Below are positions 36,888 to 47,180 of a DNA stretch of 63,944 bases, one piece after another (within the stretch, counting starts at the first letter, position 1; each line of letters begins with the position of its first letter). This DNA comes from an uncultured Alphaproteobacteria bacterium (GTDB lineage Bacteria; Pseudomonadota; Alphaproteobacteria; HIMB59). The stretch spans positions 1 through 63,944 of the forward strand of contig CACKOX010000004.1 of the NCBI GenBank assembly GCA_902601865.1, in the 5' to 3' direction. The translations under genes were made by a program, and so were the position numbers. Under the pieces are notes generated by a model that did not search any database, was not told where the DNA came from, and saw only the letters and a list, made by a program, of their open reading frames with translations.

Positions 36888-37810
36888 TTGAAAGTTTTAT
36901 AGGAGTATTAATAAGTCTTATTGTTTTAATATGGTCATGTGATCTAGCTATTAAAAATTCAATAATTGTTTCACAAATATATAAAATCAGACCTATCCTA
37001 GTAGGTATATTTATTATTGCTATTGGCACCTCTCTCCCTGAGTTTGCGGCAACATTTCAAGCATTAAAATTAAATTCTGTTGGAATAGTTGCAGGTAATC
37101 TTGTAGGTAGCAACATAGCAAATATATTGTTAGTAGGTGGTATTATGCTTTATCCTATTAGCAAGCTAGTAACTGAGGAAAGAGACAAAAGTACTTTTTT
37201 ATTTTTCTTAATTTTTTCTATTACTTTTTTTATTTTTATTATTTTTAACTTTAATCTTGGATATCTATCTGGATTTTTTCTCTTTGGAATACTCTGTGTT
37301 TTTATTTTTTTTGAAGTAAGGAAACCTATTGATGATGTCTCTACAAAAGTTGATTTAAAAAATTTATCAACTTACATTATTTTTTTAAAAATATTATTAG
37401 CCTTTGTTGCTTTATTTTATAGTTCTAAATACTTCATCGTATATGCGAAAAACTTAACTAGTATATTTGGAGTAGCTGAAACAACTATTGGGATAACAAT
37501 AGTTGCTTTTGGGACATCATTACCTGAGGTAATTGCTACAATTCTTTCAATTGTCAAAAAACAAAATAATTTGGCAATTGGAAATATTTTGGGCTCAAAC
37601 ATTGCTAACATCTTTGGAATAACGATTATTGCCATACTTATTAACGGGAGTATAAATTTTTATGAATTACTTGGTTATGCAGATAAATGGTTATTTCTGG
37701 CTTCATCATTATTATTTTTTATCATAATTTCTCTAAAAATAGCTGGTAAATTAATTTCTCTGAGCTTGATATTAGCCTATATAATCTATTTTACGTTCTT
37801 ATATTTATAA
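36884..37810 (+). CDS. Calcium/sodium antiporter (YrbG/NCX family)
   Basis: A 308-residue membrane antiporter with ten helices in two inverted halves. Each half carries the ion-binding alpha repeats: [13 protein letters not shown] with [11 protein letters not shown] (first half, about 47-80) and [13 protein letters not shown] with [14 protein letters not shown] (second half, about 205-245). The family exchanges sodium (sometimes with potassium) for calcium across the inner membrane. The start is TTG 36884 overlapping the uvrB stop (TTGA). The following AsmA-like gene begins 9 bases later. Confidence 0.9.
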   Translation: MIESFIGVLISLIVLIWSCDLAIKNSIIVSQIYKIRPILVGIFIIAIGTSLPEFAATFQALKLNSVGIVAGNLVGSNIANILLVGGIMLYPISKLVTEERDKSTFLFFLIFSITFFIFIIFNFNLGYLSGFFLFGILCVFIFFEVRKPIDDVSTKVDLKNLSTYIIFLKILLAFVALFYSSKYFIVYAKNLTSIFGVAETTIGITIVAFGTSLPEVIATILSIVKKQNNLAIGNILGSNIANIFGITIIAILINGSINFYELLGYADKWLFLASSLLFFIIISLKIAGKLISLSLILAYIIYFTFLYL

Positions 37811-37819
37811 AAGAAATAA

Positions 37820-40012
37820 ATGAAAAAATTAAAAGTCATTATTCCAATTATAGTTCTTTTATTATTAATTATTTTATTTGGATTAAGTTTTCTAAGATTA
37901 CCAATTAATTTACTTTCTCAAGAAATAATTGAAAGAGAAACAAAAGGTTTAGTTAGTTTAAATAGTTTATCTAATCAAACATTAAAAATTTTGCCTAAAC
38001 CCATTTTATCTATAGAAAATTCAAGTTTTAAAATTGATCATAATACTTTCCAAAGTGACATTGTGGCAAAAGATGTTGAATTTTCCAGGTCATTATTTAA
38101 TGAAGATGAAATTTCAATTAAGTTTAATCAAGCAAGAATAGAGAACATAAATTCTAATTTGATAAATAACTCTATTTTACTAGAGGGTGATATTGATAAT
38201 TTAAAAATAAATATTTCGTCTGAGGATAATACCTCTCGTATTTTCACAAATAAATTTAATTTTAAAGGTTCTGATTTATATTTTGATATTTATACAATTG
38301 ACTCTGATGTAAAAAAAATTGGTTTTACTATAGATGAATTAGAAATAGACGAATTAGTATTACTTTTAGGAGAAAATTATCAACAATTATTGAAGAAGAT
38401 AAACTTTCAAAATTTAAGTGTAAGCGGTGAATATTCAAAAGAAATTTTAAATATTGAAAACTTATCAATAACACTTGCAGATAAATCACAAATTAATATT
38501 AAAGGGGCTATCGATTTAAATAATTTAAATAACTCAGATTTAAACATAGGAGGGGAGAATATTTCTACAGATAATTTGTTTCAGCTTGTTAGTAATATTC
38601 AAGTCTTAAATAATATTGCAGGTATTCCAAAAGGAATAATTGAAACCTTTGACTTAAACTATAATGCCGGAAGTTTAGCTATAAATAATATTTCTTATAA
38701 ATCCAATAATGAAACAATCATAAGAATAAACGGATCTATAGAAGAATTAAATATTAATAAAGCTAATATTAATACAAATCTGAAATCAAACTCTAAAGCT
38801 GATATTTTAGAACTGTTAGATTTTTTACCTAACGCAGAATTATTAAAGCAACTTAAGTTTGATGAAATTCAACTTTCTAGTATTTTTGTGAATAATATTC
38901 TGCAATTGAATGAGCTAAATATAACTAATAACAATAGAAATTTTGCTAAAATCAAAGGTAAATATAAGTTTAATGATATAAACAATACACAATTAGATAT
39001 TCAATTAGATGAATTTGACCAATTCAGCTTAATTCCATCAGACAGCTTAAAAGAATTTTTATCAATTTTAAATTCAGATCACATAAATTTGAAGGGCATC
39101 ATAGATGGGAATATATTAAATATTGAAAATCTAGAATTTGTTAGTTCAGATGATGTAAATTTATTAATAACCGGTTATCTAAACTTAAATAACTTTAACG
39201 ATGCTTCGATAAATATTGGAATTGATAATTTAGATAAAACAAATTTATTACAAATAGTCTCTCAATTCTCTACAGATGACTTTTCAAATATTATTGAAAT
39301 AGTCGACTTTGATTTTTTACAAACAAACTTAAAAATTGAACCATATAAAAATATTTTTTTAATAGAAAATTTAGATCTTATTCATAAAGATAAAATTTCA
39401 AATATATCTGGTTCAATTAATAACAATATGTTTACAGGATTAATTGAATTAAAAGAAATAAATTTATCGAAGTTAGATAATTTATTTTTAAATACATCAC
39501 GAATCAAAGGTAATATTGATCTATCTTTAAGCGTTCCAGATCCTATAGGCCTTGGTAACATTCAAAATATATCTGGAAATATAAATGGAACTATAAATAT
39601 TAGAGTTTCAGAGGAAGAATTTGCATTAGTTTTATTTATGCAATCTTTGTCTCAAGATATTTCAGATTTTGAACAAATAAATGAGTTATTAAATACACTT
39701 GCAAATTCTTTTATAAATCAAAGTAGCTCTATCAGCGGACAAATTATAAATAAAGATTTGAATAAATTAATAATTGAAGACTTAATCTTATCATCACCAG
39801 ACAGTGAAACGCTAAAAGCAGAACTAGAATTGGCACAAAAAAATTTTAAACTTACAATTTTTGATATTATTGATAGCGATGATTTTGTAATCAAATATCA
39901 AAATGGAAGTTATTCATATGAAAGAATAGTGCCTGATGGGACGATAAAAAAACCTATTGAAGAATTAATTCAAAAAAATATTAATAAGCTCTTTGAAAAT
40001 TTACTGCAGTGA
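37820..40012 (+). CDS. AsmA-like envelope protein
   Basis: A 730-residue protein with one N-terminal membrane anchor (about 4-26) and a long periplasmic region of repeating beta strands (ENLSITLADKSQINIKG-like units recur). The C-terminal part (about 560-700) resembles the AsmA C-terminal domain with a structural stretch GLGNIQNISGNINGTINI. AsmA-like proteins form hydrophobic grooves that move phospholipids to the outer membrane. It is very Asn/Ile rich, reflecting AT bias. The end overlaps the convergent gshB by 12 bases. Confidence 0.82.
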   Translation: MKKLKVIIPIIVLLLLIILFGLSFLRLPINLLSQEIIERETKGLVSLNSLSNQTLKILPKPILSIENSSFKIDHNTFQSDIVAKDVEFSRSLFNEDEISIKFNQARIENINSNLINNSILLEGDIDNLKINISSEDNTSRIFTNKFNFKGSDLYFDIYTIDSDVKKIGFTIDELEIDELVLLLGENYQQLLKKINFQNLSVSGEYSKEILNIENLSITLADKSQINIKGAIDLNNLNNSDLNIGGENISTDNLFQLVSNIQVLNNIAGIPKGIIETFDLNYNAGSLAINNISYKSNNETIIRINGSIEELNINKANINTNLKSNSKADILELLDFLPNAELLKQLKFDEIQLSSIFVNNILQLNELNITNNNRNFAKIKGKYKFNDINNTQLDIQLDEFDQFSLIPSDSLKEFLSILNSDHINLKGIIDGNILNIENLEFVSSDDVNLLITGYLNLNNFNDASINIGIDNLDKTNLLQIVSQFSTDDFSNIIEIVDFDFLQTNLKIEPYKNIFLIENLDLIHKDKISNISGSINNNMFTGLIELKEINLSKLDNLFLNTSRIKGNIDLSLSVPDPIGLGNIQNISGNINGTINIRVSEEEFALVLFMQSLSQDISDFEQINELLNTLANSFINQSSSISGQIINKDLNKLIIEDLILSSPDSETLKAELELAQKNFKLTIFDIIDSDDFVIKYQNGSYSYERIVPDGTIKKPIEELIQKNINKLFENLLQ

Positions 40013-40945
40013 TTTAAATACAAAATCAATAATATCTTTTTCAATCTTGCTATTATTCAATCTATTGATTTCTTGAATTCCTGTAGGAGATGTAATATTT
40101 ATTTCTGTTAAATAACCATCAATCACGTCAATACCAACAAAAATTAAACCATTTTTTATTAGAAATGGCTTAATTTTTTTACAAATAAGCTTTTCTTTTA
40201 GAGTGATATTCGTTTTTACAGGCTTACCACCTGCGTGAAAATTAGCCTTAATACTATTAGTTTTTGGTACCCTTAATACTCCACCTGCTATTTTTCCATT
40301 AATTAAAATAATTCTTTTATCACCTTTATTAAAATTTTTTAAAAATCTTTGAACAATGATTGGGCTATTAAAAAATTTTTTTAGATAATTTTTGATAAAT
40401 AGATTGAGATTTGATTTATTAAAATAAATTTTTTGTATTCCAAGCCCTCCATTTCCATAGGCTGGTTTTATAATTACTTCTTTATTTTTTTTTATAAACT
40501 TTGTGATTATTTCTATATTTGAAGATATTAATGTAGGTGGAGTTAACTCTGGAAAATTCATCATAATATGCTTTTCTGGAAAATTTCTAATCTCCTTTGG
40601 ATTGTTAACTAGTAATGGTTTTTTTAATCGATCCAGCAAGTATGTATTGGATATATAATTTAAATCAAATGGTGGATCTTGACGAATAAAAATGGCATTC
40701 ATTTTTTCTAAATCAATCTCTTTTAGTTTCATCTTCTGATATGAGAGCTTATTATTTTTATTTAATTTTAAGCTTAAGACATGAGATTTTATTTTATTGA
40801 CTTTATTAATCTCACTAAAAACCCAGCTCGGATCATTATAATAACATTCTATCCCCCTTCTTAAAGACTCACGAATAAGCATATAAGTAGAATCCTCGTT
40901 GATGTTAATTTTCTGTGGATCGTCCATTTGAAAAAGAAATTTCAT
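40001..40945 (-). CDS. gshB: Glutathione synthase
   Basis: A 314-residue ATP-grasp enzyme joining gamma-glutamylcysteine and glycine. FQMDDPQKININEDST at the N-terminus, FIRQDPPFDLNY near 89-100, KPAYGNGGLGI (about 154-164, nucleotide-binding loop), and VGIDVIDGYLTEINITSPTG near the end with metal ligands are all characteristic. It follows gshA by 7 bases, an operon covering both glutathione steps. Confidence 0.95.
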   Translation of the reverse strand: MKFLFQMDDPQKININEDSTYMLIRESLRRGIECYYNDPSWVFSEINKVNKIKSHVLSLKLNKNNKLSYQKMKLKEIDLEKMNAIFIRQDPPFDLNYISNTYLLDRLKKPLLVNNPKEIRNFPEKHIMMNFPELTPPTLISSNIEIITKFIKKNKEVIIKPAYGNGGLGIQKIYFNKSNLNLFIKNYLKKFFNSPIIVQRFLKNFNKGDKRIILINGKIAGGVLRVPKTNSIKANFHAGGKPVKTNITLKEKLICKKIKPFLIKNGLIFVGIDVIDGYLTEINITSPTGIQEINRLNNSKIEKDIIDFVFKSLQ

Positions 40946-40952
40946 AATAATT

Positions 40953-42290
40953 TTAATAATAAGTATTATTTAGCAATGATAATATATTTTTTTTGTCCTT
41001 GAACTCTTCAATTAACAAATTTGCGGGATTTTTTTGTTGTTCAATAATGCTATTTAATTTTTCTAAATGAATACTTTCATCTCTACCATCAGAATTAAGA
41101 TACCCTCTTTTTTCTAATCCTTTTTTTGACAAACTTAATAGTTTTTTACCATGCTCATATAGGGGTAAATTCATAAAGTTACTATTTAACCCCTCAGATG
41201 GAACATCCTGATACAAATTTAATATGTCATTTTCTTGCCAGGTGCTTGTTTCCTTCCATAAGTAATCGAGATTTTCATCATCATAAAGTATGCCAATCCA
41301 AAAAGCAGGCAATGCACAAATCATTTCCCATTTTCCTGCATCTGCTCCCCTAAGTTCGATATAAGACTTTAATCTGACTTCAGTAAAAATTGTGGATAAG
41401 TGGTTTATCCAATCTTGTATTGTTAAATTATAACTCAAAATTTCTTTATTTGAGACACTTTTAGTAAGTAATTCATCAAATGTGTAATCAGTTGTATCAA
41501 AATATTTTCCATTTATTTTTAAAAAATAGTTTTTAACTTTTAGAACAAAATCAACATATTCTTCAATCGTAAAATTTTTATTTAAAAATGACTTTTTAAT
41601 TCCACACCTTTGATTATCTGTGTCTTGCCAAGTGAAAATTCGATTACTGACTAGGTCATTATGTTTTGACTCACGAAAAGGAGAATTACAAAATATACCC
41701 ATCACAATTGGTTGGATCTTATTAGCAACAACAAATTTTTTAATTAAATCATTTTCATTAAAATAATCCAAATTAGCTTGAACTGTGCAAGTTCTTGTCA
41801 TCATATCTAAACCTCTAGAACCAACTTTTGGCATGTAATCTCTCATAATTTTATAACGTTCTTTTGGGATAAAAGATAAATCCTCTAATTTACTTATTGG
41901 GTCGAAACCAAGACCTAATATGCATAATTTATTTAACTCAGCATATTCTTCTAGTTCTCTTAAATGCTCGTAGGACTCGGTACATGTTTGATGAACATTT
42001 TTTAATATTTTCCCAGATAATTCCAACTGACAACCTGGTTCTAGAGTAATGCTTGCACCATTTTTAGATAAAGATATCAGTTGATTAAAGCTGTTATATT
42101 CATTTTTCTGCCAGCCTTTTGATAAGAAAAATTGAAATAAATTTTGAACACTCACCTCACCATCAAATTTAAGTCTTTTATGATCTTTAGTATAAAAAAT
42201 AAATTTTTCGTGCTCTGTTCCTATCCCTTTATATTCAGGGTTGGTAAAACTGGAATGAAAATAATTTATAAGATCTGTTTTTTGTAACAA
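40953..42290 (-). CDS. gshA: Glutamate-cysteine ligase, GCS2 type
   Basis: A 445-residue enzyme of the plant/alphaproteobacterial type, catalysing the first step of glutathione synthesis. GIGTEHEKFIFY near 22-33, EPGCQLELSGK near 79-89, MTRTCTVQANLDY near 161-173, and FTEVRLKSYIELRGADAGKW (about 309-328) match that family. An exact DnaA-box sequence (41391-41399) lies inside the coding region and is probably chance. It abuts the downstream gshB. Confidence 0.95.
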   Translation of the reverse strand: MLQKTDLINYFHSSFTNPEYKGIGTEHEKFIFYTKDHKRLKFDGEVSVQNLFQFFLSKGWQKNEYNSFNQLISLSKNGASITLEPGCQLELSGKILKNVHQTCTESYEHLRELEEYAELNKLCILGLGFDPISKLEDLSFIPKERYKIMRDYMPKVGSRGLDMMTRTCTVQANLDYFNENDLIKKFVVANKIQPIVMGIFCNSPFRESKHNDLVSNRIFTWQDTDNQRCGIKKSFLNKNFTIEEYVDFVLKVKNYFLKINGKYFDTTDYTFDELLTKSVSNKEILSYNLTIQDWINHLSTIFTEVRLKSYIELRGADAGKWEMICALPAFWIGILYDDENLDYLWKETSTWQENDILNLYQDVPSEGLNSNFMNLPLYEHGKKLLSLSKKGLEKRGYLNSDGRDESIHLEKLNSIIEQQKNPANLLIEEFKDKKNILSLLNNTYY

Positions 42291-42875
42291 TTAAAACACA
42301 CTATTTTTATGGAAATTACATTTTTTTATTTGATTTGAATATTCTTTTGCCTGGCGCTCTACTTTTTTTGCCACATCAAGTAACCATTTTTTTTTATTAT
42401 AGGATTGTTTCTGAAATCCTCCTTTGCCCTCATGATAGGCAAGATAATGATTGTAGACATCAACTTTATTAATTTTTAATAATCGGTAACTTCCATCAAC
42501 ATACCATCCAATGAAATCACTCGCATCTTTAAAATTTTTTCTATCAGCATTAAAGTTTTTTGTAGAAACTTTATATTCTTCCCATGTCCCATCTAAAGCT
42601 TGGCTATAACCATAAGCACTTGAAGGTCGTAAACCTGGTATAAAACCTAATACCTTTTTTCTCGGAGGTCTTGCCGTTCTTTCAAAAGAAGACTCTTGTT
42701 TGATAAAACTTAATTGTAAACTAACAGGGACGCCCCATTTTTCTTTCGTTTTTTCTGCATATGATTTCCACTTAGGATTAGTTTTGAAAATATCACAAAT
42801 ATTTGAGGTATTAAAAGATCGATCTGTTGTGATACATCCCGATAGTAACAGAGTAAGGATAATTAAATATTTCAC
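42291..42875 (-). CDS. Lipoprotein lytic transglycosylase (SLT domain)
   Basis: A 194-residue lipoprotein with lipobox LLSGC at about 10-14. FIKQESSFERTARP near 60-73 has the Glu-Ser catalytic pair, and SAYGYSQALDGTWEEY near 87-102 the substrate loop of family 1 lytic transglycosylases. YLAYHEGKGGF completes the domain. It cleaves peptidoglycan glycan strands with 1,6-anhydro product formation, probably at the outer-membrane inner face. The stop abuts the gshA start. Confidence 0.88.
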   Translation of the reverse strand: MKYLIILTLLLSGCITTDRSFNTSNICDIFKTNPKWKSYAEKTKEKWGVPVSLQLSFIKQESSFERTARPPRKKVLGFIPGLRPSSAYGYSQALDGTWEEYKVSTKNFNADRKNFKDASDFIGWYVDGSYRLLKINKVDVYNHYLAYHEGKGGFQKQSYNKKKWLLDVAKKVERQAKEYSNQIKKCNFHKNSVF

Positions 42876-44227
42876 TAATTGAAATTTTTCCTTAAGAATT
42901 CACTCATTATTTCCAATCCCTGTAATGCTGCACCATTAGATCCTAATATCGAGCCTTGAGACCAGGCATAGGTATCAAAATGTAGCCAGGGTGTGTCAGA
43001 TTTATTCAAAAATTCTTTTAAAAAAAGTGCTGCTGTGATAGATCCAGCCATACCATCCAAAGAAGCATTACTTAATTCTGCAACTTGCGATTTAATCTTT
43101 TTTAAATAGGGTTGGTACAAGGGTAATCTCCAACATCTCAGTTTTTCTTTATTTAAATTATCAACTTTTTTTGCAATTAATTCATTGTTACAAAAATAAG
43201 CAGGTAAGTCCTCACCTAAAGCAACCCTAGCTGCACCAGTAAGAGTTGCGAAATCAATAATCATACTTGGGTTATAAGACATCGCTTTTTCAATAGCATC
43301 TGCCAATAAAAGTCTTCCCTCAGCATCCGTGTGTGCAATTTCAACTGACTTCCCTGATGCTGATTTGTAGACATCACCTGGTCTCATTGATTTAGAGGAT
43401 ACTGAGTTCTCAGCTAAAGGAGCAATTAAAACTATTTTAGTTTTTTTTAGCAAGTAATTTGCCAATAAAAATAATGATATTGCAATCGCAGAACCACCCA
43501 TATCTTTTTTCATGTTTCTCATAGAGTTTCCTGGTTTAATATTTACACCACCAGTGTCAAATGTGACTCCCTTCCCAATAATGACGAGAGGCTTATCTTT
43601 TTGAAGAATTTTTTTATTTGTTATTTCTATAACTTTTGGTTTAACAGACGAAGATTTACCAACAGCATAAGTAAGAGGAAATTGTGTACCTATATCTTTC
43701 TCAGAATGTTCAACAAAATTAAATTTTTTAAACATATGATTATTTTTTATTTTTGTGTAATAAGATAATGGATTTAATTTGTTTGCAGGGCTGTTGATTA
43801 AATCTCTAGAAAAATTAATACACTGTGTGTAAAAAGTAAGAAACTCTAATTCTTTTTGGTCTTTGATATACAATAAATTTTTTTTAGGTTTTGACTGAAA
43901 GTTATAATTTCCCCATGCCCAAGCTTTATGTATCTCTGATTCTTTTGATTTAGCAAATTTAGCAAATATGTAGTAGTTACCGTTATTTAATGAGGAAAAA
44001 GAACTGACCCCCTCAAGATTTTGATCTACCCCCTCTCCGATCAGAACCTCTTTTAGCCTTCCATCTTCATAAGGAACTTTAAGAATTTTTCCAGATTCTG
44101 CCTTGAAATTATTAGATAAAGACCAATTTTTAATAAATGATGATTGCTTTAAAAGCCATTTATCAAATTTGATTTGTGAAATGATAGATATTTTTGTAGA
44201 ACACTCAGTATTGTCATTGGTAAACAT
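42875..44227 (-). CDS. Leucyl aminopeptidase family protein (M17)
   Basis: A 450-residue M17 metallopeptidase. IGKGVTFDTGGVNIKPG supplies a Lys and an Asp ligand, MKKDMGGSAIA another Asp, and NTDAEGRLLLADAIE-type sequence (HTDAEGRLLLADAIE here) the Asp/Glu/Arg active-site residues. The N-terminal domain is diverged and shorter than in PepA, typical of alphaproteobacterial PepB-like members. It removes N-terminal residues in peptide turnover. Divergent from htpG with a 27-base gap. Confidence 0.92.
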   Translation of the reverse strand: MFTNDNTECSTKISIISQIKFDKWLLKQSSFIKNWSLSNNFKAESGKILKVPYEDGRLKEVLIGEGVDQNLEGVSSFSSLNNGNYYIFAKFAKSKESEIHKAWAWGNYNFQSKPKKNLLYIKDQKELEFLTFYTQCINFSRDLINSPANKLNPLSYYTKIKNNHMFKKFNFVEHSEKDIGTQFPLTYAVGKSSSVKPKVIEITNKKILQKDKPLVIIGKGVTFDTGGVNIKPGNSMRNMKKDMGGSAIAISLFLLANYLLKKTKIVLIAPLAENSVSSKSMRPGDVYKSASGKSVEIAHTDAEGRLLLADAIEKAMSYNPSMIIDFATLTGAARVALGEDLPAYFCNNELIAKKVDNLNKEKLRCWRLPLYQPYLKKIKSQVAELSNASLDGMAGSITAALFLKEFLNKSDTPWLHFDTYAWSQGSILGSNGAALQGLEIMSEFLRKNFN

Positions 44228-44254
44228 TGCTTATAATAAGGATATTAGAAAAAA

Positions 44255-46117
44255 ATGAATAAACAACAAGCGGAAAAGAAAACAGTAAAATTTGAAACAG
44301 AGGTATCAAAGCTCTTAGATATAGTAGCTAACTCACTTTATACAGAAAAAGAAATATTTTTACGTGAATTAGTATCAAATTCATCAGATGCTTGTGAAAA
44401 ACTTAGGTATGTCAGTCAAACCGACTCTAAAGCTGCAAAAACAAATAAATTTGAAATTAAGATTCATATAAATGAAAAGAATAATACCATATCTGTAAAA
44501 GATAATGGGATTGGTATGGACGAAAAGGACATGCAATCAAATTTAGGCACAATTGCGAAATCTGGAACAGAAGATTTTATAAAAAAGATGGGGGATAAGA
44601 AAGGCGATATAAATCAAATTGGTAAATTTGGTGTTGGTTTTTATTCATCATTTATGGTCTCAGATCAAGTAGTAGTTAGATCAAAAAAATATGACTCATC
44701 TAATGGTTACCTCTGGACTTCAGATGGCAAGGGTACATTTTCAATTGAAGAAACAGAATACAATGAAATTGGAACTGAAATTACTTTATCCATTAAGAAG
44801 GATGAAAATGAGTTTTTAAGTAAATACAAAATAGAAGAAATAATAAAAAAATATTCTGATTTTGTTCCTTTCCCAATTTTTGTGACGTCCGAAGACGATA
44901 AAAAGGAAAAGAAAAAAGATGAAAAACCTGAAGAGCAAGTTAATTCTGCTGAAGCTATTTGGCTAAAAGAAAAATCGAAGATAAAGAAAGATGACTACAA
45001 ATCTTTTTATAACCAAGTTTCAAGTTACTATGATGAACCTTTAACAACAATTCATTTTAAAGCTGAAGGAGTCGTAAATTACACTGCACTTCTATATTTA
45101 CCCAAAACACAGCCTCAAGATCTTTATCATCCAGATCGAAAAAACAAACTAAAGCTGTACGTAAATAAAGTATTTATTTCTGATAAATTAGATGCATTAA
45201 TTCCTGCCTGGTTGAGATTTGTACCAGGTGTAGTAGATACTGAGGATCTGAGTTTAAATATCTCAAGAGAAATTTTACAGAATAATGCAGTAATTAATAA
45301 AATATCTAATGCTATTACAAAAAGAGTTCTTAAAGAAATTCAAGAATTAAAGAAAAAAAAACCTAATGAATTTCAAGAATTTTGGAAAAATTTTGGACCT
45401 GTCATTAAAGAGGGACTATATGAATTTAACGACTTTCATGATCAGATATTTGAGTTCTCAACATTTCACTGTTCTGAAAAAGAGGAGATGATTACATTAG
45501 ATCAATACGTAAGTGATTTTTCTAATGATAAAAAGAGAATCTATTACATATCAGGTGAAAATAAAGGCAACCTTCTTAACAGTCCTCAAATGGAATTATT
45601 TAAAAATAAAAAAATAAATGTTCTGTTAATCACAGATCCAGTTGACGAATTCTGGATGCCAATGAAAATGAAATTCAAAGAGTATGAGTTTACATCTATT
45701 ACTAAAGGCGAAGTAGATATAGAGGACAAAAAAGATTCAAAAAAAGAAAAAGAAGAACCTAAAGAAGATAAAGATTTTGTTGGATTTTTAAAAAACAATC
45801 TTAAAGATAAAGTTAAAGATGTTAAAATTTCTAAGAGATTAACTACAAGTGCTTCATGTTTGGTTGCTGATGAGAATGATATGGATATGCATTTAAAAAA
45901 ATTGATGGCTGCTAATAATCAAAATATATCTGACGAAAAAAGAATTTTAGAAATAAATATTAATCATGAATTGGTTAATAAGCTAAAGTCTTTAGATAAA
46001 AACCAAAAAGATAAATTTTGTGAAATTCTTTATGATCATGCAAAACTGATGGAAGGTGAAAACCTAGACGACCCAAAAAAATATACTAATTTGGTCTCAG
46101 AACTTGTATCTCTATGA
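44255..46117 (+). CDS. htpG: Molecular chaperone HtpG (Hsp90)
   Basis: A 620-residue Hsp90. The ATP pocket is visible as LRELVSNSSDACEKLRY (about 39-55), DNGIGM (about 89-94), and GKFGVGFYSSFMV (about 125-137). The middle domain includes LPKTQPQDLYHP, LIPAWLRFVPGVVDTEDLSLNISRE, where the Arg contacting ATP lies, and a charged Lys/Glu-rich linker (about 490-510). The stop overlaps the ATG of the zinc-finger gene (ATGA). Confidence 0.97.
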   Translation: MNKQQAEKKTVKFETEVSKLLDIVANSLYTEKEIFLRELVSNSSDACEKLRYVSQTDSKAAKTNKFEIKIHINEKNNTISVKDNGIGMDEKDMQSNLGTIAKSGTEDFIKKMGDKKGDINQIGKFGVGFYSSFMVSDQVVVRSKKYDSSNGYLWTSDGKGTFSIEETEYNEIGTEITLSIKKDENEFLSKYKIEEIIKKYSDFVPFPIFVTSEDDKKEKKKDEKPEEQVNSAEAIWLKEKSKIKKDDYKSFYNQVSSYYDEPLTTIHFKAEGVVNYTALLYLPKTQPQDLYHPDRKNKLKLYVNKVFISDKLDALIPAWLRFVPGVVDTEDLSLNISREILQNNAVINKISNAITKRVLKEIQELKKKKPNEFQEFWKNFGPVIKEGLYEFNDFHDQIFEFSTFHCSEKEEMITLDQYVSDFSNDKKRIYYISGENKGNLLNSPQMELFKNKKINVLLITDPVDEFWMPMKMKFKEYEFTSITKGEVDIEDKKDSKKEKEEPKEDKDFVGFLKNNLKDKVKDVKISKRLTTSASCLVADENDMDMHLKKLMAANNQNISDEKRILEININHELVNKLKSLDKNQKDKFCEILYDHAKLMEGENLDDPKKYTNLVSELVSL

Positions 46118-46296
46118 GTGATCAAATTAATTTAGAAAATTCTCAAGAAGTAGAGTATGTCTCAAAGACGGTAAATGTAATCATGTGCGACGGTGGTAGT
46201 GGCGATCTCGGCCATCCAGCTGTTTATTTTAAGATCGATAAAAAACAAGAAGTTGTTTGTAATTATTGTAATAAAAAATTTATCAAAAAAGACTAA
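46114..46296 (+). CDS. Zinc-finger protein, NDUFS6-like
   Basis: A 60-residue protein with ligands in MCDGGSGDLGHPAVYF and VCNYCNKKF: Cys, His and a CxxC, the CHCC zinc finger of the mitochondrial complex I subunit NDUFS6 and its alphaproteobacterial homologues. In bacteria it is linked to complex I assembly. Complex I genes are not in this window. Coupled to htpG by ATGA; stop overlaps the convergent LysR gene. Confidence 0.9.
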   Translation: MSDQINLENSQEVEYVSKTVNVIMCDGGSGDLGHPAVYFKIDKKQEVVCNYCNKKFIKKD

Positions 46297-47180
46297 CTTT
46301 TTTTTTCTTTATTAACTTCTCTAACTAAAAAATCTCTAAGAGCCTCAATTTTTTTAGAACCTTTTAGTTCAGGGGGATATGTAAAATATATAATAGTCTT
46401 AGGAGTGTCGGCATTTGGCAAAATGGGAACAAGATTATTATTGGATATTTTCATGTATTCAGGTAATGCTCCAATCCCTGCCCCTCCTCCTATAGCTCTC
46501 ATAACACCATACATATTTGAAATAAAGAGTGTTTTAACTTTTTTATTTTTGGGAAGTAAGTCCAAAATACAATTTACATCTGGAATAGATGGTTCAACAC
46601 TATCTCCAAAAGCAACAATCTTATGATTTGGTAGTTCACTGACATCCTTTGGAATTCCAAATTTTTCTATGTATTCTGGGGAGGAATAAATCTTAAATTG
46701 AAATTCATAAAGTGGAAACCTAATCAGATCCATTTGGGTAGGTTCTGTCAGCCTCAAAGCAACATCAGCCTCACCTTGGGCCAAATCAGTATACTTGTTT
46801 TCAATAATTATTGAGACATCTATCTCTGGGTATGAATTTGTAAATTTTTCAATTCTAGGCGCTAACCATGTTGTGCCAAATGCAACTGTCGCAGCTATAG
46901 TAAGTGGCCCAGTAGGCTTCTCTTTAGACTCTGTCAATTTAGCTTCAGTGAGAGCTATCTTACCAAATATGTCGTGAGCAGTTTTAAATAAAATTTTTCC
47001 CTGTTCAGTTAGTGTCAGTCCTCTTGCATGTCTTTTAAATAGTGAGACCTTCAAATCTCTCTCAAGAGCACTTATTTGTCTGCTAATAGAAGAATGACTA
47101 ATATTCATTTTATGAGCTGCTTCAGATATATTAAGATCTAATGCAACATTATGAAAAATTTTTAATTTATCCCAGTCCAT
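46293..47180 (-). CDS. LysR family transcriptional regulator
   Basis: A 295-residue LysR regulator. The N-terminal winged helix-turn-helix ISEAAHKMNISHSSISRQISALERDL (two parts: ISEAAHKMNISHSS and ISRQISALERDL, about 18-43) is followed by a linker helix and a periplasmic-binding-like effector domain (about 90-290). The effector and targets are unknown. No divergent target gene lies beside it, and it overlaps the downstream end of selO by 14 bases, so it may not control an adjacent operon. Confidence 0.92.
   Translation of the reverse strand: MDWDKLKIFHNVALDLNISEAAHKMNISHSSISRQISALERDLKVSLFKRHARGLTLTEQGKILFKTAHDIFGKIALTEAKLTESKEKPTGPLTIAATVAFGTTWLAPRIEKFTNSYPEIDVSIIIENKYTDLAQGEADVALRLTEPTQMDLIRFPLYEFQFKIYSSPEYIEKFGIPKDVSELPNHKIVAFGDSVEPSIPDVNCILDLLPKNKKVKTLFISNMYGVMRAIGGGAGIGALPEYMKISNNNLVPILPNADTPKTIIYFTYPPELKGSKKIEALRDFLVREVNKEKKS

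Noticed and set aside
41391..41399. Third exact DnaA box, inside gshA
   Set aside because: It lies in a conserved coding region, alone, so chance or codon constraint explains it.
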